Positions 48,477 to 58,624 of a DNA stretch of 64,000 bases are shown one piece after another. Position numbers and translations under genes: made by a program. Positions within the stretch are counted from its first letter, which is position 1; every line of letters starts with the position of its first letter. Source of the stretch: Prinsepia uniflora. Taxonomy: Eukaryota; Streptophyta; Magnoliopsida; Rosales; Rosaceae. The stretch covers positions 22,391,137 to 22,455,136 of the forward strand of contig CM064863.1 in NCBI GenBank assembly GCA_032719365.1. The letters are read 5' to 3'. A model generated the notes under the pieces. It searched no databases. It was not told the origin of the DNA and was given only the letters and a program-made list of their open reading frames with translations.

Positions 48477-51400
48477 TGTAACGACCCATCCCAGAAACTA
48501 GGGTTAATATAGTGATTAAGATGGGATTAGTGAGCTTAAACGGTGGTTAGTTGGTCTCGTTGGGGTCGTTAGGGTAGAATGACGATTTTGCCCCTAGTTT
48601 GGGCAAAAAGTGGAATTTTAGTTCGGGTGGCCAAATGGACTTTGACCGGTGACGAGGACGTAGGTTAGGACGTCACGAATCCATAGGCAAGTGGCACGCC
48701 CGATTCCGACATCCGAGGAGGAAGTTATGATGTTCGGAAGATTGAGGGCATAACCGTAATTTGGCTAAATTAAGGGGGAAAGGTTGACTTTTTGTACGAA
48801 CGGGTTTTGGTAAGTTGACCTAAGACCGTTATGTAGATCTCGTCATCCTGAGTTCGATGACAGGCGGCACGTATTCATCGGACGTACGATGTGGGAGTTA
48901 AGGGTCTAGAAAGGTAGTGGCAAAGTTGTAATTTTGGTTAAAATAGAAGGGCATTTTGGTCTTTTGTGCTCTGGGATGTGTGCAACAGATAAGGACAGAT
49001 GGAGGGCTGAGATTGAACCACATGGGAGAGACATGGTGGATTGGTGACACGTGTGGGGGAACTAGAGGGTTCCAGTAATTGGTGCACGGTCCAAATAATT
49101 GGGGCACCGTGTATGTGTGTTCGTGTGTTGGTAGAAGAACAGAAACAGAGGCTGGAGAATTGAGAGAAATTGGACGGTGATTGTGTGTGTTTGTGTGGAG
49201 TTATGAGGGGATGAGTGATCAGAGAGTGAGAGGGAGGTAGTGAGGAGGTTTGGAGGTGTGGTGAGTGTTGTGCGTGAGTTGAGAGCCACGGGTAAAAACC
49301 AGGGAGGAAAAACAGGGTGACCAGAGTGATTGTGGTGGCGTTGTGACCGTGTACAGTGCAGTTGGACTCATGGTGGTGTCGTGTGGGGTGAGAGGAGTTG
49401 ACTAGCCCCAGCGGACCTCACGGCGGCGATCGACCGCAGGTAACCTTTCTTCCTTCCTCTCTGTACTCTATTTTGCAGTCGACGTTCAAGGTGGAAGTCA
49501 TGAGTTTAGGAGTTGAATCGAAGAGGCTAGGGAGGTCTAGGAGACTCAGTAGGGTTCTAGGTTTCTGCTGGTTGTGCTACCGTGACGGGGAGTGCACGGT
49601 GGAGGCGGGTACGACGGAGGTGCCCTGTGTGCCCTGTTTTTCCGTTTTGCTTCAAACGTAAAGTCATGAAGTCTGGGGTAGAGTCGACGGTCTTGGTGAG
49701 TTGGGTGAGGTTTAGGATGGTCTTAGGAAGGGTTTAAGCTAGCCACCGTGATGGGGGGTGACCTGGGTGGCCGGAGAAGGAAACAGGGGACAGTACGGGT
49801 TTCTGTTCGAGCTTGAGTCGATAGGTTTGAGGGTGAGTCGAGGTGATTGGAGTACGGGAATGGGTAGCCTAAGTCTGGACGATGCTGTTGGTGAAGAGAG
49901 GAGTCGATTTGGTGGACGGAAGGAGGAGAACCGTCCTTGCCGGTTCAAGTTGCAGGACTGTGTCGAACCCGGTCTACTCGAGGTAGACGGTGACACTGTA
50001 GCAGGCGCGTGAGGCCCACGCACAGCCACTTTGGGAGGCGCGTGGAGGCGCGTGCGGTGGTCCTTGGGGAAGTTGTCAACATGGTTTTTGATCTGGGTGT
50101 TATGACGAGTCTAATGGAATTGGTTCCGGGTTGTTCGGACGTCGTTTGAAGTTAGTTCCGCGAGGGTGAAGGCTTAGGGTTCCTATTCCTTATGTTTAGA
50201 ATCCGAGGATTTTTGATGGAAATTAGGTGGACCTTCGTAAACATGTTAATGACGTACTTTGGTGGTTATTGACAAGATCGGGAGTTCCCGAGGAAGTGGA
50301 GGAACGTGCGAGACGTTCAGGACGCGATTGAGGGCTCAGTACTGTGAGTGGACCCCTTCTCTAAACTCGATCATGCATAACTGATTTTAATTACTTGTTT
50401 TATGGTTTTAATCATGATTCTATGTTTAGCACATATGCTTTGTTGGTTTTACATTGTTGCACGTTTTTCGAAGAAATAACTTATTGGGCACGTTTTACGA
50501 GAAAAGTCGATTTCTGAGAATAATGCCATGATTTTGGGATTTCAATCTATACTTGGTTTTCAATGCTTATAAGTGGATTTTGGAACATGATTTGATGATC
50601 AAGGATTTTCGGTTTTGAAATTGGATTTCGAGAATCGAGATTTGGTTTTACGATTGGGAAGTGGTATTCCGGATTTGGCTTCGGAATGACGGTTCGGAAT
50701 GCCGGAAGGGCATCAGACCGGTGATTTCGGATTCGAGTTTGGATGTGGATTTAGGAATGGTTTTTCAAACGGTTTTGGATTGGATTTGCTGGATCTGGAT
50801 ATTGGGTTTAAAGACCCGGATATTGATTGACGGGGGACGGGCCCGGATTGGGTTTAAAGATCCGGATTGAGTTTAAAGACTCGGGAGTTTAAAGACTCGG
50901 ATATATTGTTATTTCCCCCGTAGGCCTGTTGAGTTTAAAGACTCGGATTATATTGAGGCCTGGATTGAGTTTAAAGACTCGGGAGTTTAAAGACTCTGAT
51001 AGGTCCAGCAGGTTTGATCGGCAAATTATTGGTGAACCTTATGTTTTACGTTACGGTTTTATGATGCTTATGATATAATTTTTATAACCATTTTATAGTG
51101 TTTCTGTTTCTTATGATGTTTTATGGTGATTGGTTTATAACTGTTTTGATAACTGGGTTATGCATGTGGTTTCAAAACGGATGGCTAAACCCGGTTTTTC
51201 TTATAAATGGTTTTAGAAACTTTTCTGTTATTATGGTCCACTCACACCTTCTGTTTTTAACTACCCTCCAGGTTGTGGAGCTAGCGCGGGGTTCCGGCGT
51301 CGAGGCAGTGTCTGAGGCATAGAAGTTACGAGAGGGATCCCCGGAGTATTTTGTTTTAATTTCCGTGTGCGTGTATTTAGTTTAATAGTTTTCTTTCTTT

Positions 51401-51545
51401 TGAATTGAGTACTATGCTCTGTAAACTGTTGACTTCGGGATATGGAGTATAATTTCTCCTGCGTTTGACTGTATTTGTGTCGGGGTGTCAGACGGGAGCA
51501 GGATTTACCTCGGTTTTCGGGGTGAAACCGGGGTGGGTCCTGACA
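48477..51545 (+). mobile_element. solo LTR nested in the minus LTR at 45444-51658
   Basis: A 3069-bp LTR from TGTAACGACCCATCCC to GGTCCTGACA with a perfect target duplication CAAAA (48472-48476 and 51546-51550). Intron-like modules: donor GTAACC at 49440 with acceptor at 50275-50276, and donor GTGAGT at 50344 with CTCAC and acceptor CTCCAG ending 51271. By eye it is close to the LTR at 208-3391. Confidence 0.95.
50803..50999 (+). repeat. array of short palindromes (GAGTTTAAAGACTC type) in LTR
   Basis: GGGTTTAAAGACCC, GGGTTTAAAGATCC and several GAGTTTAAAGACTC units with the spacer TTTCCCCCGTAGGCCTG. It has the same order as in the LTRs at 208 and 20392. Confidence 0.85.
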
Positions 51546-51663
51546 CAAAATCGTCATTTCGCCCAAACGTCCGCTAATCCTCGTCTAATCCCCAATTAGC
51601 CTCGCTAATCCGTCATTAATTCTTAATTAATCCCGCTAATTCGGGACGGGTCGTCACACCGGG

Positions 51664-51976
51664 TACCTGGCTTGACAGGCCCCCTTCCTCGCTGGTGCAA
51701 ATCCTAAACGAGGACGGACTGCCCGAGCCCCCCAACTGAGTTCCTCCTTCCTGGTGCTTGAATCCCTGAACCTCCCCTAGTCGTGGGAGGTCTCTGTTGG
51801 TGATCCTCTGTGGGATGTCTGCGCATTCCGTGTCTTTGTATTTCTTGGTTTTCCTTTCTTATGTATCTAGCTTGGTGAGGTTGTCTTTCTTCTTGCTTGT
51901 TCTTCTGTAGTTGTTTCTCTTCCGCTTGGCGGCCTGTTTCGACTTGAAATGAAATTCCAGTAAAAAAAAAAAACAG
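51664..51976 (+). mobile_element. LINE-like 3' end with poly-A
   Basis: Sequence ending GAAATGAAATTCCAGT and 12-13 A's resembles the 3' untranslated end of plant LINEs. It may belong to the LINE at 40268-41287, separated by later insertions, but continuity cannot be shown. Confidence 0.5.
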
Positions 51977-52779
51977 AAGACGAAGATTGAGAGTTTTAAT
52001 CTATGTTTTTTAAAAAAATTTTAAGTTACAATATTTTAATTGAAAATCGATAGTCCAAGTAAGAAAAAAAAAAGCTAGCCCAGACATTAATAGTTTGATT
52101 AATGCATTGATTAAAAGTGGATACCTGTAGATTATATTTTGATAATTTTAGTACTTCAAATTTAATTTTTATAATTAGGATAATTGATCTTATAATTTAT
52201 ATATTTTTATGTAATTTTTTGATAAATTTATGTTAATATTTGACAAGATGCTTGATGATGGGTTTGGCACCTGGGCACATACATCATTGATCATTACATA
52301 CCCAGACCCATACTAAAAGGAACAGTAGAACAATATGAGACAAAAAAAATTAAAAATATATGTAGATTTTCAGGTCACATGTGGAAAATTACAGCCATAT
52401 AATTCTCCGGAACTCAACTCAGCCATAAATTTCTTTGTTTCATAAACCTTTTTAATTAATGAAATTATTTATTTTAAGATTTTAGCCTTTAGGAAACAAC
52501 CACTTTAACCACTTTATGTTGTTTGGCATTTGGCAAAACAAACAAAAAGAGTGAAGGGTCTTTAATCATCTATCTCTACCAATGCGAGAAAGACACCAGA
52601 ATGCTTATAACCCCAAAAGCAATAATCATATTATTAGCTGTAGTGCAGTTCTATTTTGCCGGTTCTGATAAACCTTCCTTCCCCAATTGAGACAAACCCC
52701 TTCAATTTGAAACCCCTTTGGTTTGAGATAAGTATTCACGGTACTCATCACACAAGAAAGCAGAGAGGGATAGAGAGAA
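51977..52779 (+). promoter_or_regulatory. AT-rich upstream region of PDV2
   Basis: No transposon edge is visible after the poly-A at 51976. AT-rich, with no gene. The final 150 bases before the ATG at 52780 are GC-richer and likely the 5' leader. No core promoter element can be placed with confidence. Confidence 0.4.
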
Positions 52780-55352
52780 ATGGAAGAAGAGGGAATTGGG
52801 GTGGTTCTGGCAAGAGCCACGGAACTGAGGTTCAAGATCAGCAGCTGCATCCCCAAAGCTGATGACCCGCCGCCCAAAAGGGAAAATGGAATCCACGCTG
52901 ATGATGAAGTGGCAGAGGAGCAAGAACAACAACAACAACAACAACAACAAGAAAAAGAGGAAGAAGGTGAGGCGCATAAACTTTTCAACATCTGCGATGC
53001 CCTTGAATCCCTTGAGAACCAGCTCTCTTCATTACAGGTTTTTTTTTCCCCCAAAATCGAACTTTTTATTCATGTGGGTTTTCTTCATTATACACGATAA
53101 AAAACCTAATTTTTCTCCAGTTGATTGTCATTGCAATTGGCCAATTGGGTACTTAAATTAGAAATCACAGAGATGTCTGTACTGGACTGTAACTTGGGCA
53201 TTGTTGATTAGCATCTTGAATAGTCTTCCTTTGTTTGTGAAGGCCAAGTTGCACTTCTTTTGTTTTGTTTAAGCTAGAAATTACCTTCAAAATGAAGAGA
53301 AAAGAGGGACATATGTTGCTAGCTGTTATCGGAATATATAATTCTCAAAAGATGTTGCGCATTAGTAGGTAAATCAAAGTTCTACTTCTTGTCATGCATG
53401 CAATACAAAGGCTAATAAGGTATAAAGCTGAGGATGAAGATTCAAGAGTGCACCCTATCATTCCTGGCTCTGTAATGCTTGCGTGTGGTGTGGGTTCCTA
53501 TGCATAGGTGTATAGGTGATGAAGGGCTGTCTGGGTTAGGTAAACTCGTTCTCGCACTCAGGCCTTATTGTAGACAAGTTAGAATGAGGAAAAGCAGGCT
53601 TTCTTTTGTTTCGTAAAGTTCAATAATGTTGATGTGGACCTCTTTTGGATGGTAACTATATGGGAGGCATTAGGAAAACCTTGGATTTAACATGTTAAAA
53701 GAATGTGCATAAATATGCAATTGGAACCTCAATTGGAAAGTTTCTTGTCTCTCAGGACTTGTGGACTTGTGCAATGCTCACCTTCCTTCTACTTAAGCAT
53801 CCGCAGGTGCTAGTGAAATAGCTAGAGTTTTAGGTTTTGGCATGAAATCTGTATGTTGGGCCAGCCATACTGTTCTACTGAAAAATTAGTTATTGTGGTG
53901 TGATTCTTGCAACTACATATAGTCCGGCACTGTAATCCATATTACCGGAATTTTTCCTTTTATCCCATTTTTTATGAAAGCCTTTTTTTTCTCAGTAATT
54001 TCTTTGTTTTCCCTGCCCAAACCTGCTGTGTCATTTTTCACCTCCCTTTCACTATTTTTTTGCCTTCAAATAGCAATGTTTTTTGTATTGAATATGTGGC
54101 TGATTTTTTCTCGTGGCCATTGATGAGAACTTAAGTTATATGAAAGTTACTTTATTATTTCATGTGCATGTTTTTGAAATTGGAAATCACTGAAGTACCA
54201 ATTCGCCTTCTAGGTCTGATATGATGCAACTTTGTGGAACTGCATAGGATTGAGCAAGCACCATGTAGTCAGTTAGGCCCGTGGAAGAGTTTCCTGCGTC
54301 CTAGAAATTTGTGTTTGATTCTTAAGTAAAAGATATTGTCATCACAGGAATTAGACATAATATACTGATAGGATTTGTCTCCCCCACCCTCCTGAGTTCT
54401 TTCTCCTCATGAGATGAACCCGCGACCTTCCAGAAGGTGGGTGTTTCATTTGACTAGGACGGCTAGAGACAGATTTGTAATTAATGTACCTATTTAACTT
54501 GTGACTATATCTTTTTTTTATTTGGGATGTCCTCGCTATATCTTCAATTGTTAGCATGTTTTATCTTATTGTTATTGTTACAATGAAATTCTTTTGTCTT
54601 GGAAAATTGACTGGTGGATTTACCTATCATTTGAAATTGGAAGCTTATGGAGAAATTTTCACTTGTATAGAGTAAGATAGTTTTGTATAGAAGAGTTGTA
54701 ATTTTATTTTTGGTTTTTTATTGGTCAGGCTTTGCAACAGCATCAAATGTATGAAAGGGAAGTTGCCCTTGCTGAGATTGAAAGCAGCCGCAAGATGCTA
54801 CTCAACAAGCTTAAAGAGTACAAAGGTCATGATTTGGAAGTGATACATGAGGCTTCTGCTTTTGCTGGTGAAACAGTAGAGCACAACAATGATCTTTTGC
54901 TTCCTCCATATCCAACCCGCTCTCCACAAACTTTGGGTCTAGCAAATGGGTATGTGCCACTTAAACATAAATCTAAACGAAATGGGATATTCAACAGTGA
55001 TCCAGAAAATGAAGGTAAGAATTTGAGTGACACTGGATCAAAACACTTGAAAGGGTTGGGATTTGTCCTTAGCACAGTAGCCAAGACCGTGCTTACTCTT
55101 GTTGGTGTGGCATCTGTGTTAACCCTGTCTGGTTTTGGGCCTAAATTCATCAGAAGTAACACTGGTTTCAAATTATCAGTCGTATCTGAGAAACCACGGA
55201 ATAATGAAAAGAGGTCATCAAGCAGTGAGTGTCCCCCTGGGAGAGTCCTTGTTGTGGAAGATGGGAAGGCTCGATGCGTTGTGAAAGAGAGAGTTGAAGT
55301 TCCGTTCTCCTCAGTTGTTGCAAGGCCAGATGTGAACTACGGGTGCGGTTAA
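52780..55352 (+). CDS. PDV2: plastid division protein PDV2
   Basis: Exons 52780-53037 and 54729-55352 with a GT-AG phase-0 intron give 293 residues. PDV2 is a plastid outer-envelope protein that recruits the dynamin-like DRP5B/ARC5 to the division site and binds ARC6 in the intermembrane space. The N-terminus EEEGIGVVLARATELRFKIS is the family start. A Gln tract at about residues 48-57 interrupts an acidic linker. The coiled-coil segment continues over the splice (ICDALESLENQLSSLQ, YEREVALAEIESSRKMLLNK). A DLLLPPYP motif follows, then one membrane span at about 197-221. The C-terminal part has CPPGRVLVVEDGKARCVVK and ends with Gly, the residue needed for ARC6 binding in Arabidopsis. Start chosen at the first ATG, which matches the family N-terminus. 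No disruption. Confidence 0.96.
53038..54728 (+). other. PDV2 intron
   Basis: 1.69-kb intron, GTTTTT donor at 53038 and TTGGTCAG acceptor. AT-rich; no clear transposon boundaries. The short open frames inside are not supported as genes. Confidence 0.85.
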
Positions 55353-57600
55353 ATGTTTCTTCCTTCCATCATTTTGTATGTCTTTGCTGATGAAATATCA
55401 TCTGTAATCAACACATCCCAGGTTGTCCTGATCTTTCACGAGTAACTACTCTTAAGCATATTATTTGTTGAGGGTTGTTTTTGGACTTCTTGTACTTATT
55501 ATCTCAGGTGTATAGTTCAATATGTCCAATTTCCAGATCCAATAGTTTGTCCAGTCTGATGGGTTGATTAGATACTGACTAGGGGATGATATATGGGTTT
55601 GTTTGAATTTTTTTTTTCCCCACTGGAACAGTTCTGCGTTTTTCGTTCTTCCTATCTTGAGTGTTTAGCTTCCGATAGAAAGTTAGGTTGAATATGAACG
55701 TATCCTAATGAGCTACACCCGCAGTTTGGATGATAGACAAACAGCAACAAAGGGTTATAATGGTCAAGAATACAAGATTGCGGACGATGTTATGAAAGGC
55801 AACATTGCAGGAAAACTACATTTGATGAGCATGCATGTTGGTGTGCATGTCACCTTGCAGTGAAATCAATCATCTTATGGCACTAACAAGTACCAAAAGC
55901 CAAAACCGGAATTAATAAAGTGGTTAAACATGAGATTGAAATAATTGAACAAAGATTAAGTAATGCTCTCCAATAATCTGAATGCTATAAGAACATAACC
56001 TAGTGCAGAAGCATACTTGTCTTACAGTTTTCCAAGATAAACATCAACGAAGTAAACAAAAAAACTAGAATTTTCCAAGATAAATATCAACCGAGTAAAC
56101 AGAGAAACTGGATAAGAGTAGTTCAGAATGACTCGTCATCAGCTGAACCCGCCCTGCACTGCACCAATAAAGGAGAAAATAAGCAACTATAATAGAAAAT
56201 TAGTGAGACAATATCTTTTAAAGATTGTGAAGCCCTGCACTGCTTGTTGATGACGCCAATCACTAAGGGTAATGGGCCCATGCTATATAAGAATGTCCTA
56301 GGCGAATTGAAACATACACCATTTTACTTCTAGCATGTGTCAATTTTCTATACATAAAAGAACCACATTTCACAATAACGTTGATCCAAAATAACTCTTC
56401 TTGTTCATGCAACCTGTTTCCACCGAGGGTACAATTTTCACACCGCAGGCCCCTAACTTATCTACCAATAAAACAACGTTATTTTCTGTAACTCTCCTGA
56501 GAAAGAGAAACAGGTTTGTTTTATAACTAGCAGATTTCCACATGTGATCTACTCATAGCATAGTAAAGTAGTGATTGTTGGTGCCAAAATTGAAACAACC
56601 AAAAAAAGGGGATTATAATAGTTGTAAGTTGTAACTATGAGGAAAATTCCGTTTCCAGGCTCAACCACCATCTAAATACAAACTGAAAATAAGAATCATA
56701 ACAAATGGCAAGTAGCGCAGGTTTAAGAAGCAATCACTCATCATTCTTGATTTCTTCCAACTCTGCTTCAAATAAAATAGCAGAGCAGACAATCACCGTT
56801 AATCTCTTACAATCAACACCTAAACAGAGAATAAATAAAACATTAATAACAAACTCTCGGATAATTATTATTGATTCGAAGTAGCTTCTTGTTCAATCAG
56901 CCTGTTATTCACCTAGGGGACATTTTTGACGTAATGAGTCAGTAACTTTACTATCCTGTAACTCATATTCCATAAGTCAATCTGCCAATCAAACCCTACA
57001 TCTGTCTTTCTCCCCATAAAACACAAACATGGTTTAAAATTAGCAGATTCCACATACAAATTGCAGTAAAGTTAGTTATCAGTGAAGTGAAATAAAACCA
57101 CCAAAAAGAGAGGAGAAAAAATTCGTATTTTTCAAACTCAACCATCATCTAAAATCCACTAGAAATGCTAGGAACAGTATATCATAATAAGGATATAGCA
57201 AGGAGCACAAGAAGCAATCACTCGTCATTCTTGATTTTCTTCCTATTTTGATTCAAACATAATTAGCAATGCATAACAATTGCAATATAAATAAAGCACA
57301 CAAATATAAATAATAAAACAATAAACTAGCGAGGAATCACCAAATTCATGGGAACCAATGAAACAATCTGCCATATTCCCAAAAAAATACCGACTTCAAT
57401 ATTAACACAACCTTGAATTATGAGTTAGGACTCACCCACCATCAACCAATTCATAAGTTCCTTAATAAAACAGAAAATATCCTCCTCCCAACATAGCCTA
57501 AAAAGTGTATATATTTGAAAACCCAGAAACATTTAAAAAAAAAAAAAACTGAATTAAGTAAAGGAGGATCTCAAAATCACCTGGTATAATGAGATGGGTA
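55353..57600. other. intergenic region between convergent PDV2 and TOM6
   Basis: Holds both 3' flanks, since PDV2 is plus and TOM6 minus. Mostly AT-rich. No open frame of note. A diverged tandem duplication occupies about 56380-57270 (separate entry). Confidence 0.6.
56380..57270. repeat. diverged tandem duplication, period about 484 bp
   Basis: Matching pieces recur in the same order about 484 bases apart: TCTTGTTCA...CCTGTT, CCTGTAACTC, TTAGCAGATT(T)CCACAT, CTCAACCA[CT]CATCTAAA and GAAGCAATCACTC[AG]TCATTC (56727 and 57211). Divergence is high, so the duplication is old. It lies downstream of the TOM6 stop. Confidence 0.75.
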
Positions 57601-57765
57601 CTAAAATTCAAGCTTGAGTTCCTCCTTTTCACCCGATAGAAGGTGAAGAATGTAGGGGGCGGCTCGGATCGCGACGACCCAAGCCCCGAACATGGTCACA
57701 TGAGATCGCAACTGCTTCAGAGCCTCTGCCTTGTCTGGCTTCTTCATAAACATTCCCGGAAACAT
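57601..57765 (-). CDS. TOM6: mitochondrial import receptor subunit TOM6
   Basis: The 54-residue product has the usual length of plant TOM6. It starts MFPGMFMKKPDKAEALKQLR and ends KEELKLEF. TOM6 is a small single-span subunit of the mitochondrial outer-membrane translocase that stabilises the TOM40 core; the span here is about residues 23-43 (VTMFGAWVVAIRAAPYILHLL). The frame has no intron. It stays open upstream to another ATG at 57915, giving a 104-residue frame. The shorter start is preferred because MFPGMF is the conserved family N-terminus and the extension (rich in K and R) has no known counterpart. Confidence 0.93.
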   Translation of the reverse strand: MFPGMFMKKPDKAEALKQLRSHVTMFGAWVVAIRAAPYILHLLSGEKEELKLEF

Positions 57766-57974
57766 TTTGTTTTCGCTGATTCGTTTTCTCCGCCGATAAA
57801 ATTTATGCCAAACAGAGCCTGACGTTGAGAAATCTAAAACCCTAGTTTTCTTCTTGTATATTTGGGGGGCTTTCGGCTTCAAATGATCTAAAACCCTTAA
57901 AGAAATATAACCCACATGTTAACCGGTGAATCTTTTGTTTTAATTTTGTTTATACAACAATATTAAGTGAAGGG
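57766..57974 (-). promoter_or_regulatory. TOM6 leader/upstream region
   Basis: Only about 210 bases lie between the TOM6 ATG and the edge of a hAT-like MITE, with a gypsy LTR behind that. In-frame codons remain open back to 57915. No core promoter motif is placed with confidence. Confidence 0.5.
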
Positions 57975-57982
57975 ATTTATAT

Positions 57983-58615
57983 TACCAGTGGGCACGAATT
58001 CATTAAAATCACTAACCGATTCGTTTTAAATCGTTATTTATCTAATAGTTTAGGGTTAACTGGATAAAAGTAAAACAGTTTGAGAATTCAAACCGTTCCG
58101 TTAGTAACGGTTTGGATTTGGATTTTTATTTTGGAAATCCGTTAAATCCAAACCGAACCGTTAAGAAATATATTATTTTTTATTAATATTTAAATCTATT
58201 ATTAATACACAGTAAAATTAATAAAAATAAAATGATACCTAGATATACCTATATAAATATATGTATACTCATATAAGAATATAATAAAATATTATTAAAT
58301 AGTTTGTGTGTTTGATAAATCTTAGTATAGTGATGATGCTTACAATTCAATACTTAGCAAGTTTAATATATAAAATTTTGAATATTGAGTATTAGTTTTT
58401 TTTTCTATCCTTATTTTTTCTATATCCTTATTTTATTTATTTCTTAACGGTTTTAAACCGTTTCGATCCAAACTGAACTGTTAGTAACGGTTTTGATCGA
58501 AACGGTTTTATTTCTAATTTTAAAAAATCCAAACCGTATCGAACCGTTAAAATTTTAACGGTTTGGATTTGAATATTGTCAATATCCGCAGCGAACCGTA
58601 CCATGCCCACCCCTA
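57983..58615. mobile_element. hAT-like MITE, 633 bp
   Basis: The left end TACCAGTGGGCA and the reverse of the right end TAGGGGTGGGCA match at 9 of 12. It is flanked by a perfect 8-bp duplication ATTTATAT (57975-57982 and 58616-58623). The interior is built from repeated forward and inverted copies of AACCGTTTGGAT-like motifs (for example GTAACGGTTTGGATTTGGAT). No transposase. Same family as the element at 9973-11281. Confidence 0.82.
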
Positions 58616-58624
58616 ATTTATATA

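Larger units (their letters stand above)
45444..51658 (-). mobile_element. solo LTR, minus orientation, carrying a nested plus LTR
   Basis: Left edge TGTCAGGACCGATCCC; right edge GGGTCGTCACA, which reads TGTGACGACCC on the minus strand. Perfect target duplication CCGGG (45439-45443 and 51659-51663). Without the nested LTR it is 3141 bp. Intron-like module 2 runs from donor GTGAGT at 47097 to acceptor TTCAG ending 45627 (minus). The module 1 acceptor is at about 47176. The GC-rich core lies in reverse near 47400-47445. Confidence 0.93.

Noticed and set aside
52626..53054. Minus-strand open frame over PDV2 exon 1 with a Cys/Ser-rich tract
   Set aside because: Antisense shadow of the Gln-rich coding exon; the plus strand encodes a clear PDV2 protein.
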